Numbered from the stretch's first letter, positions 17,193-25,448 are shown. The stretch: DNA of 60,948 bases from Massilia niastensis DSM 21313 (GCF_000382345.1 NZ_KB908115.1:1-60948); one strand, 5' to 3'. Notes: generated by a model from the letters alone, not told the origin. Made by a program: numbers and translations.

Positions 17193-17437
17193 CAGCCGGC
17201 TTTTTGGGCGACGAAGTCGGCCAGGCTGCCGAGGGTGGCGAAGGTGCTGGCGCTGATGTCGTCATCGTCGATGGCGATGCCGAAATGCTCTTCCAGCGCG
17301 CCGATCAGGGTCACCACCGCCATCGAGTCGAGCTCGGGCAGGCTGCCCAGCAGCGGCGAATCGGCGGTCAGGGACTGGCCGGCGGGACCGAGGTTCAGCA
17401 CGTCGGTCAGGAGGGTTCGTACTTGTTCGAGATACAT
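17192..17437 (-). CDS. Acyl carrier protein
   Basis: An 81-aa acidic protein with the carrier-protein four-helix pattern and the phosphopantetheine attachment site ELDSMAVVTL (Ser38). It is not the housekeeping ACP: it lies inside the exosortase operon between an acyltransferase-like gene and hydrolase 2, and its sequence diverges from AcpP. It is expected to carry an acyl or aminoacyl group as a thioester, perhaps loaded by the acyl-CoA-ligase-like protein encoded divergently (19814). The donor role for the GNAT-like or FeeM-like enzymes is inference. Confidence 0.92.
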   Translation of the reverse strand: MYLEQVRTLLTDVLNLGPAGQSLTADSPLLGSLPELDSMAVVTLIGALEEHFGIAIDDDDISASTFATLGSLADFVAQKAG

Positions 17438-17452
17438 GGTCGCTTCCTAGGT

Positions 17453-18490
17453 TCACTGCGCGGCCGAACGCGACTTCCCGCGCGACGCCAGCATCGCACG
17501 CAGGCGCCGCAATCCCGGCCAACGGTAATAATTGATATGGTACATAGTGCGTACCTCGTCCGTCCAGCGCAGGTGCCATTCCATCACCCGGCCGTAGAAT
17601 TCCAGTCTCTTGAAACGTCCTTCGTCGAACAGGCGGCGGCAGGCTTCCTCGCGCATCAGGAGCGTGGGCGACAGGCTGGACGGCACGCTCTCGTCGTAGC
17701 TGGTCTTGAGCACCACGATGCTGTCCGCATCCTCGACGCACAAGTCCATCGCCACCAGCTGCTCGCCGAAGAAGTAACGGTAGACGCTGGCCGCGCCGCG
17801 CGCCGCCAGGGCTTCCAGCATGGCGCGGTAGTAGCGTCCCTGGGCATTGCCGGCGTCGACCGCGGTGCCCTCGCTGCCTTTCCAGCCCGAGCTCTCCAGC
17901 CGGCCGTAGTCCTGGATCGCCTGCGCCATGTCCTGCGGCGCGCGCAGGATGTCCAGGCGCGTGGCCACGCCTTCGCGTTCGAGGCGCGCGCGCTGTTTCT
18001 TCAGGTTGGAACGCAGGTTCTTGCCGCGCGCATTCCAGTAGTCCTCGAAGCCGCCGGCCAGCGTGACGCGCGCGGTGTCGATATAGTCGAGCGTGTGCAG
18101 GCCGGGGCTGTCGGCCGGGCGCGGCGTCAGCATCGGATCGGCCTGGGTCAGGCCGAACAGCAGCGGGAATCCGGGAAGGGCGCGCAGCAGGCCGGCCAGG
18201 AGCGGTTCGAGCGGCTCGCCCGGCAGTTGCAGCCACAGCCCGAGCGGGGCCTGGGACGGCTGGAACGTGGTCCAGGCGCCGCGTCCGTCCGGCTTCACCA
18301 GGGCCATGGCCACGGTCTCGCCGCCGCGCTCGCACCAGGCCAGCAGCTCGGACCCGGCGCCGAACTGCGCCAGCAGCGGCGCCACGAAGTCGGCGGCCAG
18401 CATCGCGGGAGCGGGACCGCGCGCGTGCAGCTGCTGCCAGCGCGCGGCGAATTCGGGGAAGCGCGCGGCGGAAACGGTATGCCAGCTCAT
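17453..18490 (-). CDS. GNAT/FemAB-like acyltransferase (CelD/BcsL type)
   Basis: A 345-aa protein whose first half is variable. The second half has the BcsL/CelD-type GNAT fold: NLRSNLKKQRARLEREG, SGWKGSEGTAV, YYRAMLEALAARGAASVYRYFFGEQLVAMDLC and LLMREEACRRLFDEGRFKRLEFYG. These proteins transfer acyl or aminoacyl groups to carbohydrates or peptides. Its start (18490) overlaps the DegT gene stop by 4 bases (ATGA), and the ACP gene follows 15 bases later. It may use an acyl-ACP donor. The actual acceptor is unknown. Confidence 0.8.
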   Translation of the reverse strand: MSWHTVSAARFPEFAARWQQLHARGPAPAMLAADFVAPLLAQFGAGSELLAWCERGGETVAMALVKPDGRGAWTTFQPSQAPLGLWLQLPGEPLEPLLAGLLRALPGFPLLFGLTQADPMLTPRPADSPGLHTLDYIDTARVTLAGGFEDYWNARGKNLRSNLKKQRARLEREGVATRLDILRAPQDMAQAIQDYGRLESSGWKGSEGTAVDAGNAQGRYYRAMLEALAARGAASVYRYFFGEQLVAMDLCVEDADSIVVLKTSYDESVPSSLSPTLLMREEACRRLFDEGRFKRLEFYGRVMEWHLRWTDEVRTMYHINYYRWPGLRRLRAMLASRGKSRSAAQ

Positions 18491-19674
18491 GCGGTCAGGG
18501 CTCCACGGACGGTGTCGATCATCCAGTCCAGCTCCGCGGCGCGCAGCTCCTGGTGGCAGGGCAGGGACAGCACGCTGCGCGACAGGTGCGCGGCATTCGG
18601 GCAGACCGCCGCGTCCACGCCGGGCCACAGCGGATGGCCGAAACGCACCACCGGCACCCCGGCCGCGCCGAGGCGCGCCGCCAGCCCGTCCGCATCCTGC
18701 ACCACCAGCGGGTAGACCCAGGGACAGACGCCGTCCGGCAGATGCCCGAACAGCGGGCGCACGCCCGGCAGCTTGCCCAGCGCCTGGTCCAGGCGCTGGT
18801 AGTGGTCGCGCCGCAACGCCGCGATCCGGCCGGGCGAGACCAGGCGCAGGGTCAGGCGCGCGAACAGCGAGGAACGCTTGTCGATCCAGCGCGGGTCGAA
18901 GTCGAAGCTGCTGTCCGAGGACGTGGGAGCGAGCGCCGTGGCGGCGCCATCGGCCTGGCGCGCCCTGCGCAGCTTCCAGGCCGCGCTTTTCAGCACCAGG
19001 GGCAGCCACAGCGCGGCGCGCAGCGCCGGCAGGCGGCCATAGGCGAAGCCCCGCTCCAGCGAATTCAGGGCGACCTTCGCCTCGAACCCGGCCCCGGCCG
19101 GGCGCAGCGCCACCGCGTCCAGCGGATGGCGCGCCGAGACCAGCACCCCGCCCTCGTAGATCGGGAAGAACTTCATGCTGCTGGCGATCGCATAGTCGCC
19201 GAAGCTGCCCAGCGGCTTGCCCTGGCATTCGCCGATGAAGGCATGGGCGCAGTCTTCCAGCAGCGCCAGGCCGTGCCGGTCGCACAGGGCGCGCAGCGCA
19301 GGCAGGTCCTGGTGGAAACCGAAATAATGGGTGGCCATCAGGGCGCGCGCACGCGGCGCCTTGGCGGCGATGTCCTCGAGGTCGGCGGCGCCGTCCGGCC
19401 CGATCCGGTAGAACACCGGGGTGGCGCCCAGCCACAGCACCGGCGGCACCATCGAGGCGCTGTGCCAGGCCGGCACCAGCACGCCGTCGCCGGGCCGGAT
19501 GCCCATTTCGCGCAGCGCCAGGCCGATCGCGATCCGCCCGCTGGTGACGAAGCGCGTCGCGCCGGCGTCGAGCACCGAGGGCAGGCGCTGGGCGTTCGCA
19601 CGCAGGAACGATGCGGCCGACAGGATCGGCGTGATCGGAACCCGGGGACGCAGGGGAGCGGTGGCGGATGGCAT
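18487..19674 (-). CDS. DegT/DnrJ/EryC1-family PLP aminotransferase
   Basis: A 395-aa sugar-aminotransferase-like protein. RFVTSGRIAIGLALREM (substrate/PLP pocket), PAWHSASMVPPVLWLGATPVF, LLEDCAHAF (PLP-ring Asp) and SSMKFFPIYEGGVL, with the presumed Schiff-base Lys in SMK, agree with the DegT family. The ATG at 19674 starts at the conserved PSATAPL region. Upstream in-frame ATGs would only translate the promoter. It leads the leftward operon and, given the promoter at 19681, may be translated from a leaderless or near-leaderless mRNA. The likely role is making an amino sugar or amino acid precursor. Confidence 0.85.
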   Translation of the reverse strand: MPSATAPLRPRVPITPILSAASFLRANAQRLPSVLDAGATRFVTSGRIAIGLALREMGIRPGDGVLVPAWHSASMVPPVLWLGATPVFYRIGPDGAADLEDIAAKAPRARALMATHYFGFHQDLPALRALCDRHGLALLEDCAHAFIGECQGKPLGSFGDYAIASSMKFFPIYEGGVLVSARHPLDAVALRPAGAGFEAKVALNSLERGFAYGRLPALRAALWLPLVLKSAAWKLRRARQADGAATALAPTSSDSSFDFDPRWIDKRSSLFARLTLRLVSPGRIAALRRDHYQRLDQALGKLPGVRPLFGHLPDGVCPWVYPLVVQDADGLAARLGAAGVPVVRFGHPLWPGVDAAVCPNAAHLSRSVLSLPCHQELRAAELDWMIDTVRGALTA

Positions 19675-19680
19675 GGACCG

Positions 19681-19710
19681 AGTATAGCCGGATAAGTGCA
19701 AAATTTGCAA
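19681..19710 (-). promoter_or_regulatory. Leftward promoter with TGCAAA-A-TTTGCA operator (copy A)
   Basis: On the minus strand TTGCAA (19710-19705), an 18-base spacer and TATACT (19686-19681) form a good sigma-70 promoter. The start point would fall at or within a base or two of the degT ATG (19674). The 13-bp perfect palindrome TGCAAA-A-TTTGCA (19697-19709) covers the -35 and spacer, a typical repressor position. The same arrangement is repeated at 25225-25254. Confidence 0.7.
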
Positions 19711-19740
19711 CGAATCAGGTTTTTCGGGTCGCCGGTTCAG

Positions 19741-19768
19741 CAAGCGGCGCGTGCAAACTGTTAAGATT
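19741..19768 (+). promoter_or_regulatory. Conserved block 2 upstream of the acyl-CoA ligase gene (copy A)
   Basis: A 28-base block ending AACTGTTAAGATT matches 25285-25312 at 24 positions and lies the same 29 bases from the palindrome in both places. TAAGAT could be a -10 box for the rightward gene at 19814. GTGCAAACTGTT within it also occurs at 49579-49590. Confidence 0.55.
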
Positions 19769-19813
19769 GTGCCCTGCGCTGCAGCAAGCGGCACACCCTC
19801 GAGAGAGCATGCC

Positions 19814-21400
19814 ATGCCCGACCTGATCCACGATTTCATCTTCGATACCGCGCGCCGCGCGCCCGCCGGCGAGGCCCTGGTCCACGGCCCGCACCGGCTC
19901 GACTACGCGGCGCTGGCCGCGCATGTGGAGCGCGCCGCCGGCGCCGTGCTGGCGGCCGGCGTCCTGCGCGGCGAACGCGTCGCCGTCTACCTCGACAAGC
20001 GCGTCGAGAACGTGGCCGCGATGTTCGGCGCCAGCGCCGCCGGCGCCGTGTTCGTGCCGGTCAACCCGCTGCTCAAGGCCGACCAGGTCGCCTACATCCT
20101 GGCCGACTGCAACGTGCGCGTGCTGCTGACCTCTCCCGAACGCCTGGCCCAGCTGGGACCGGCGCTGAAGGATTGCCCGGACCTGCGCGTGGTCTACGTC
20201 ACCGGCGATACCCCGGCGCAGGTGGGCGGCGTCGAGGTGCGCGCCTGGGATGCGGCGCAGCAGGCCCCGGACCCCGGCCAGCTGGCGGCGCGGCGCGCGG
20301 TCGACGCCGACATGGCGGCCATCCTGTACACCTCGGGCAGCACCGGCCGGCCGAAGGGCGTGGTGCTGTCGCACCGGAACATGGTGGCGGGGGCGCGCAG
20401 CGTCGCCAGCTACCTCGGCAACACGCCGCAGGACCGCATCCTGTCGGTGCTGCCGCTCAGCTTCGACTATGGCCTGAGCCAGCTGACCACGGCCTTCCTG
20501 ACCGGCGCGACCGTCGTCCTGATGAACTACCTGTTCCCGAAGGACATCATGACGGCCGTGCTCGAGGAAGGCATCACCGGGCTGGCGGCGGTGCCGCCGC
20601 TGTGGATCCAGCTATCCGCGCTCGCGTGGCCGCGCGAATCGACCCTGCGCTATCTCACCAATTCGGGCGGGGCGATGCCGACCGCCACCGTGCACACCCT
20701 GCGCGCGGCGCTGCCTGGCGTGCAGCTGTTCCTGATGTACGGCCTGACCGAGGCCTTCCGTTCCACCTACCTGCCGCCGGCGGAGCTGGACCGGCGCCCG
20801 GATTCGATGGGACGCGCGATCCCGAACGCCGAGGTGATGGTGGTGCGTCCGGACGGCAGCCTGTGCGAACCGAACGAACCGGGCGAACTGGTGCACCGCG
20901 GCGCCCTGGTCTCGCTCGGCTACTGGAACGACCCGGCCAAGACCGCCGAGCGCTTCCGCCCGGCCCCCGGCCAGCATCCCGCGCTGCCGCTGACCGAGAT
21001 GGCCGTGTGGTCGGGCGACACCGTGCGCCGCGACGAGGAGGGCTTCCTGTACTTCATCGGCCGCAGCGACGACATGATCAAGGTCTCGGGCTACCGCATC
21101 AGCCCGAGCGAGGTCGAGGAAGTCGCGCATGCGAGCGGCCTGGTGCAGGAAGCGGCCGCCTTCGGCGTGCCGCATCCGGTGCTGGGCCAGGCCATCGTGC
21201 TGCTGGCGGTGGCGCGCGAACCCGGCCTGGAGCCGGCGGCGCTGCTGAAGGAATGCCAGCGCCGCCTGCCGGCCTACATGGTGCCGGCCCACATCGCGCT
21301 GTGCACCGAACCCTTCCCGCGCAACCCGAACGGCAAGTTCGACCGCAAGCTGCTGCGCCAGTCCTATACCACCCTGTTTGAAAGCACCCCTACGCCATGA
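19814..21400 (+). CDS. Exosortase A-associated acyl-CoA ligase (AMP-forming)
   Basis: A 528-aa ANL-superfamily enzyme of the ligase_PEP_1 (TIGR03098) type. It has the P-loop ILYTSGSTGRPKGV, LSVLPLSFDYGLSQL, YGLTEAFRSTYL (adenine site), SGDTVRRDEEGFLYFIGRSDDMIKVSGYR (hinge) and the C-terminal catalytic Lys in NPNGKFDRKLL. It should activate a carboxylic acid as acyl-AMP and pass it to CoA or to a carrier protein. The divergent operon encodes an ACP, the plausible acceptor. I place the start at ATG 19814, after GAGAGAGC. The stop overlaps the next gene by 4 bases. The true acid is unknown. Confidence 0.92.
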   Translation: MPDLIHDFIFDTARRAPAGEALVHGPHRLDYAALAAHVERAAGAVLAAGVLRGERVAVYLDKRVENVAAMFGASAAGAVFVPVNPLLKADQVAYILADCNVRVLLTSPERLAQLGPALKDCPDLRVVYVTGDTPAQVGGVEVRAWDAAQQAPDPGQLAARRAVDADMAAILYTSGSTGRPKGVVLSHRNMVAGARSVASYLGNTPQDRILSVLPLSFDYGLSQLTTAFLTGATVVLMNYLFPKDIMTAVLEEGITGLAAVPPLWIQLSALAWPRESTLRYLTNSGGAMPTATVHTLRAALPGVQLFLMYGLTEAFRSTYLPPAELDRRPDSMGRAIPNAEVMVVRPDGSLCEPNEPGELVHRGALVSLGYWNDPAKTAERFRPAPGQHPALPLTEMAVWSGDTVRRDEEGFLYFIGRSDDMIKVSGYRISPSEVEEVAHASGLVQEAAAFGVPHPVLGQAIVLLAVAREPGLEPAALLKECQRRLPAYMVPAHIALCTEPFPRNPNGKFDRKLLRQSYTTLFESTPTP

Positions 21401-22632
21401 GCAGCACCAAGCCCGCGCACGCGTCCCAGACCCTGTTCGCCGTCGTCGACAACTGCTTGCAGGTCGGCGGCATTTCCCTGACGCGCCTGGCGCAGCGGGT
21501 CGGCCGCACCCCGTTCTATGCGTATGACCGCGCGCAGGTCACTGAGCGCGTGCGCCAGCTGCGCGCGCACCTGCCCAGCGGGGTGGAGCTGCATTATTCG
21601 ATCAAGGCCAATCCGATGCCGGCCCTGGTCCAGCACCTGGCCGGCCAGGTCGACGGGCTGGACGTGGCCTCCGGCGGCGAGCTGAAGGTGGCGCTCGACA
21701 CCGGCGTGGATCCGGCGCGCATCAGCTTTGCCGGCCCCGGCAAGTCGGACGCCGAGCTCAGGCAGGCGGTCGCCGCCGGCGTCTGCGTGCACGCCGAGTC
21801 CGAGCGCGAGATCCGGGCCATTGCACGCATTGGGGCCGAGTTGGGCATCGCGCCGCTGCTGGTGTTGCGGATCAATCCCGATTTCGAGCTGAAGGGCTCG
21901 GGCATGCGCATGGGCGGCGGCGCCAAGCAGTTCGGCATCGACGCCGAGGAGGCGCCGCGCCTGCTGAAATTGGCCGGCGCGCTCGGCCTGGACGTACTGG
22001 GCTTTCATATCTTCAGCGGCTCGCAGAGCCTGAAGGCGGAAGCGATCGTCGAGACCCAGGCGCGCACCGTCGACCTGGCCATCGAACTGGCCCGGGCCAG
22101 CCCGTCCCCGGTGCGCATGCTGAACATCGGCGGCGGCTTCGGCATCCCGTATTTCCCGGGCGAGGCGCGCCTCGACCTGGCCCCGATCGGCGCCGGCCTG
22201 GCGCTGCAGCTGGCGCGGGTGCGCGAGGCGCTGCCGCAGGCGGCGCTGTCGATCGAACTGGGACGCTACCTGGTGGGCGAGGCCGGCATCTACGTGGCGC
22301 GCGTGATCGACCGCAAGGTGTCGCGCGGCCAGGTCTTCCTGGTCACCGACGGCGGCCTGCACCACCACCTGGCGGCCTCGGGCAATTTCGGACAGGTGAT
22401 CCGCAAGAACTATCCGGTGGCGATCGGCAATCGCGTCGAGGCGCACGAGCGCGAAACGGTGTCGGTGGTCGGGCCGCTGTGCACGCCGCTCGACCTGCTG
22501 GCCGAGCGCATGGAACTGCCGCGCGCCGAGGTCGGCGACCTGGTGGTGGTGTTCCAGTCGGGGGCCTACGGGCTGAGCGCCAGCCCGGGCGGCTTCCTGA
22601 GCCACCCGGATGCGGTCGAGGTGCTGGTGTAG
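21397..22632 (+). CDS. Exosortase A-associated PLP-dependent decarboxylase
   Basis: A 411-aa fold-type III PLP decarboxylase related to diaminopimelate/ornithine decarboxylases (dCO2ase_PEP1, TIGR03099 type). Near the N-terminus is TPFYAYDRAQV, then LHYSIKANP with the PLP Lys. It continues with FAGPGKSDAELRQA, GFHIFSGSQSL, LNIGGGFGIPY (phosphate-binding Gly-rich loop), IELGRYLVGEAG and the C-terminal FQSGAYGLSASP. It would decarboxylate an amino acid, free or possibly carrier-bound, in the same pathway as the ligase whose stop it overlaps (ATGA). Typical length and complete. Confidence 0.92.
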   Translation: MSSTKPAHASQTLFAVVDNCLQVGGISLTRLAQRVGRTPFYAYDRAQVTERVRQLRAHLPSGVELHYSIKANPMPALVQHLAGQVDGLDVASGGELKVALDTGVDPARISFAGPGKSDAELRQAVAAGVCVHAESEREIRAIARIGAELGIAPLLVLRINPDFELKGSGMRMGGGAKQFGIDAEEAPRLLKLAGALGLDVLGFHIFSGSQSLKAEAIVETQARTVDLAIELARASPSPVRMLNIGGGFGIPYFPGEARLDLAPIGAGLALQLARVREALPQAALSIELGRYLVGEAGIYVARVIDRKVSRGQVFLVTDGGLHHHLAASGNFGQVIRKNYPVAIGNRVEAHERETVSVVGPLCTPLDLLAERMELPRAEVGDLVVVFQSGAYGLSASPGGFLSHPDAVEVLV

Positions 22633-22648
22633 CACCCCGTCGGCAAGG

Positions 22649-23797
22649 TCAGCCGATGTTGTTGACCTTGTCGAAGTGCTGTTCCAGCATCAGGCCATCC
22701 ATGAAGAACTTGGTGGCCCAGTTCGGGTACTTGTAGGTCATGTACTCGCCGTTGACGGGGTGCGAACCCTTCAGCGCGCCGCGCACGTTGCAGTCCTCGG
22801 TTTCCAGATCCTGGATGCTCATGTTGAAGCGGTTGGCGCGCACGGCGTGCTGTTTCAAATCGTGCTCGCCGGTCAGCTGCGCCAGGCGCAGCCAGTTGAT
22901 CGCCATCTGCGAGTTGCCGGTCACGCAGGTCCAGTCCGCCACCGTGGTCCACAGCGGCAGGTAGCGCCCCGGCAGGGCGCCGTCCTCGCGCTGGCGCTTG
23001 GCCAGGCGGCGCGCCATCAGCAGGGCGTGTTCCAGCAGGTCCTGGCGGCCGGAGGCGGCGCCGATCTCGAGCAGGCCGCGGATCGAGTACGCGAGCGTAT
23101 GCGTCAGCGCGCTATTGTCCGGCATTTGCAGAAGGCAGTTGTCTGGCAGCCAGCCGTTCGCGTGTGCGCGGCTCAGCACCCAGTCGGCGTTCTTCACGGC
23201 GGCCGCCAGGTAGCGTTCGATACCGGTCGCCTCGTAGGCGCGCACCAGGCCGAAGGCCGAGCGCGTGTTGTAGCTGTTGAGCTTGGAAGTGGTGAAGGGC
23301 GAGGGGAAGCGGCGCCAGGCGCCGTCGTCGTCCTGGGCCTCGACCAGCCAGTCGGAGGCGCGCACCAGCGAGGCGCGGAAGCGCTCTTCCTTCGTTTCCA
23401 CGTAAGCCTTGGCCCAGCCGAACAGCACCTGGCCGGTATTGAAGATGGTCGGGGCCACGATCTCGGCCGACATGGTGCCGGCGCGCACGCCGCCGTCCTC
23501 GAGCTGGATGTCGCTTTCCCAGTGCGTCATGCGGCGCGCCGCCTCGGCATACGCCGGCGCGTGGTACAGGCGCGCGTAGTCGTACAGGGTCGGGATCGCA
23601 TAGCCGGTGGTTTCCGGATACGAGGCATTCCAGAGCTTGGTCTTGATGTCGTAGCTGTGCGCCACGCCGTCGTCCGGCGTGGCGTTCTGCGCGACCAGCA
23701 GCCATTCCGCGGCGCTTTTCAGGTGGGCCTCGATGTCCCGTGGTTCCTGGATGGTGGAGCCGAGTTTATCCTTGATGAGCTGTTTGATGTGTTTCAT
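22649..23797 (-). CDS. Alpha/alpha-barrel (six-hairpin-like) protein, probably glycan-processing
   Basis: A 382-aa protein of repeated helical hairpins with the motif pattern W..QDDDGAWRR, SYNTRSAFGLVRAYEATG, LTHTLAYSIRGLLEIGA and QREDGALPGRY, which belongs to the alpha/alpha toroid class (six-hairpin glycosidase/terpenoid-cyclase-like). No signal peptide is seen, so it is likely cytoplasmic. Exosortase and other EPS loci often contain such a protein of unknown exact reaction. It lies downstream of the ATP-grasp gene, 150 bases away, on the same strand. Catalytic acids cannot be assigned with confidence. Confidence 0.65.
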   Translation of the reverse strand: MKHIKQLIKDKLGSTIQEPRDIEAHLKSAAEWLLVAQNATPDDGVAHSYDIKTKLWNASYPETTGYAIPTLYDYARLYHAPAYAEAARRMTHWESDIQLEDGGVRAGTMSAEIVAPTIFNTGQVLFGWAKAYVETKEERFRASLVRASDWLVEAQDDDGAWRRFPSPFTTSKLNSYNTRSAFGLVRAYEATGIERYLAAAVKNADWVLSRAHANGWLPDNCLLQMPDNSALTHTLAYSIRGLLEIGAASGRQDLLEHALLMARRLAKRQREDGALPGRYLPLWTTVADWTCVTGNSQMAINWLRLAQLTGEHDLKQHAVRANRFNMSIQDLETEDCNVRGALKGSHPVNGEYMTYKYPNWATKFFMDGLMLEQHFDKVNNIG

Positions 23798-23947
23798 TGA
23801 GATCGACTTTTCTGGGACGGACGGGCCTGCGCCGCGGGTGACTCGTTAATATACTGTAAATTATCCTGGTGGCATCGTTCTGCAGTGCCTGGGAATGCGC
23901 AGGATGCAACACCTTGCGCCGCAGCGACATCCGTCGCGGCGCACGGC

Positions 23948-25114
23948 TCAGGCGAAGCGGCCCAGTTTCGCTCCCAGGCGCTTGGTCACCAGGTCGATCC
24001 AGGGCTGGGGATCGTGCCAGCGCCAGTAGGCGTCGCGCACCGCATGGCCGCGCGAGCGCGGGTCGTCCTGGCGGCCGCCCTCGTGGAAGGACCAGCGGTC
24101 CGACACCGGCTCGCGCCAGATCTGGGGCGTGGCGATGTGCTGGACCGGCAGCGCCGGCAGGCCCATCTCGTAGTGGTAGGCGGCGGCCGGGATGTTCACG
24201 CCATTGAGCGAGGCGACCTCTTCCTGGAAGTCGGTGCGCGCCACGGTCGGTTCGACCATGTAGAAGCGGCCGTCGCGCGCATCGCGCTTGTATTCCATGC
24301 TGCCCATGCCGACGAAGCCGACCTGGCGGAAGAAAGTGCGCGTCATGTCCGTCAGTTCGTCCGCGACTTCCCAGGCGGCGGTACAGCTGGCGGTGCCCCC
24401 GATGCGCGGCGGCCAGGCGCGGATCTTGCGGCCGCTGAACGAGCTGACCACCTGGCCGTCCGCGCCGACATACTGCAGGCAGAAATACACATCGGCATCG
24501 CTGCCTTCGATCCATTCCTGCACCACCATGTCGGCCAGCACCGGGAAGATCTCTTCGTACAGCGCGGCGACCTCGGCGGGCGAAGCCACCTTGTAGGCTT
24601 TCTTGAAGCGCGCGCCATAGCCGTAATCCTTCTTCGACGGCTTGAACACGCAGGGATAGGTGAGATCGTGGATCCGCGCCAGGTCCGCCTTGCCCTCGAT
24701 GCGCACGGTGCGCGGGACCGGCGCGCCGACGGCTTCGGCCAGTTCCTGGAAGCCCTGCTTGTGCATCAGGGCCATCAGGCGCTCGTGCTCCGGCTGGCGC
24801 AGGCGGAACCAGGGCGCCAGGCTGGTGCGCCGGGCCGAGATGGTTTCCACCGTCTTTTCCTCGGTGGCGAACAGCATCAGCGGGGCCGGATACTGCTTGC
24901 CGAGATTGATCATGCGCTCGACGAAGGCGTCGCCCTCGAGGGAGTGGCAGAGCAGCTTGCGGCCATAGCGCGAGCGCATGGCCGGAGACTTCGGCGAGGT
25001 GTCGACGACGATCACCGGGATGCCCGCCGCGCCCAGGCTGCGTACGACCCCGAGTGCATTCAGGCCGCCGCCGACGACGACAGCGGGCAGGGATGTGTTC
25101 TGTGGACTGTTCAT
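23948..25114 (-). CDS. ATP-grasp carboxylate-amine ligase
   Basis: A 388-aa protein. The N-terminal Rossmann-like preATP domain has VVVGGGLNALGVVRSLGAAG and VIVVDTSPKSP. The ATP-grasp domain has YPCVFKPSKKDYGYGARFKKA (ATP-binding Lys), VQEWIEGSDADVYFCLQY and VGMGSMEYKRD..GRFYMVEPT (metal-binding Glu). These enzymes join a carboxylate to an amine through an acylphosphate. The gene starts the leftward half of the 22.6-28.7 kb module and is driven by promoter copy B (25225-25254). A 31-codon frame lies in its leader. It might add an amino acid to a uronic acid or build a small amide, but the substrate is not evident. Confidence 0.82.
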   Translation of the reverse strand: MNSPQNTSLPAVVVGGGLNALGVVRSLGAAGIPVIVVDTSPKSPAMRSRYGRKLLCHSLEGDAFVERMINLGKQYPAPLMLFATEEKTVETISARRTSLAPWFRLRQPEHERLMALMHKQGFQELAEAVGAPVPRTVRIEGKADLARIHDLTYPCVFKPSKKDYGYGARFKKAYKVASPAEVAALYEEIFPVLADMVVQEWIEGSDADVYFCLQYVGADGQVVSSFSGRKIRAWPPRIGGTASCTAAWEVADELTDMTRTFFRQVGFVGMGSMEYKRDARDGRFYMVEPTVARTDFQEEVASLNGVNIPAAAYHYEMGLPALPVQHIATPQIWREPVSDRWSFHEGGRQDDPRSRGHAVRDAYWRWHDPQPWIDLVTKRLGAKLGRFA

Positions 25115-25118
25115 GGTT

Positions 25119-25214
25119 TCACTTCAGTATCGGAATGGTCTGCGCGCTTGAGTGGACAGCGGAAATCGCTGGCCGGAAAAACCGGGACGGGTGCGCTCGG
25201 CACCCCGGATGCAT
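25119..25214 (-). other. Possible 31-codon leader ORF before the ATP-grasp gene
   Basis: The first ATG after the leftward -10 box of copy B (A at 25214, ten bases past TATACT) opens a 31-codon frame that stops four bases before the ATP-grasp ATG at 25114. No ribosome binding site would fit before it, so it would be translated as a near-leaderless mRNA or not at all. It may be chance, but the close spacing could couple translation to the next gene. Confidence 0.25.
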
Positions 25215-25224
25215 GGCGTGGAGG

Positions 25225-25254
25225 AGTATAGCTGGGTAAGTGCAAAATTTGCAA
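25225..25254 (-). promoter_or_regulatory. Leftward promoter with TGCAAA-A-TTTGCA operator (copy B)
   Basis: On the minus strand TTGCAA (25254-25249), an 18-base spacer and TATACT (25230-25225) have the same geometry as copy A at 19681-19710. The palindrome at 25241-25253 is identical. Only two of the first 31 bases differ between copies. It would drive the ATP-grasp and alpha/alpha-barrel genes, with a leader of about 100 bases. Confidence 0.7.
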
Positions 25255-25284
25255 CAAAACACGGATTTGTACTGGACGTGGCGG

Positions 25285-25312
25285 CAAGTGGCGTATGCGA
25301 ACTGTTAAGATT
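25285..25312 (+). promoter_or_regulatory. Conserved block 2 (copy B)
   Basis: This is the counterpart of 19741-19768, with 24 of 28 identical bases and the identical ending AACTGTTAAGATT. Here the next rightward gene begins only at 25516. The block is therefore more likely a protein-binding or start site shared by inheritance than a simple core promoter fixed in place. Confidence 0.5.
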
Positions 25313-25442
25313 TCTTCATGCGCGCAGGGCGGGCGGAGCCCAGCGCTTTCGTGCTTTTCAGCCCGCTTCGGAGCCTGGATCTGCGGCCAGCTTGCTTGCG
25401 CACGAGACAATTGACGAAACGCATCTTTGATAATAACTCGTC

Positions 25443-25448
25443 TATAAT
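25443..25448 (+). promoter_or_regulatory. -10 box of the rightward gene at 25516
   Basis: TATAAT matches the -10 consensus exactly. No good -35 lies at 16-18 bases; TTGACG at 25411 is too far upstream. Transcription would start near 25455, about 60 bases before the ATG. Confidence 0.4.

Noticed and set aside
15533..18715. 1060-codon open frame on the plus strand
   Set aside because: It runs antisense across five minus-strand genes with clear motifs (hydrolases, ACP, GNAT, DegT). Its translation is low-complexity Arg/Ala/Gly, so it is an artefact of high GC at third positions.
19670..19839. Longer DegT protein starting at 19839
   Set aside because: The extra 55 residues would translate the promoter and operator region, have no family similarity, and lack a suitable ribosome site. 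The ATG at 19674 fits the family N-terminus.
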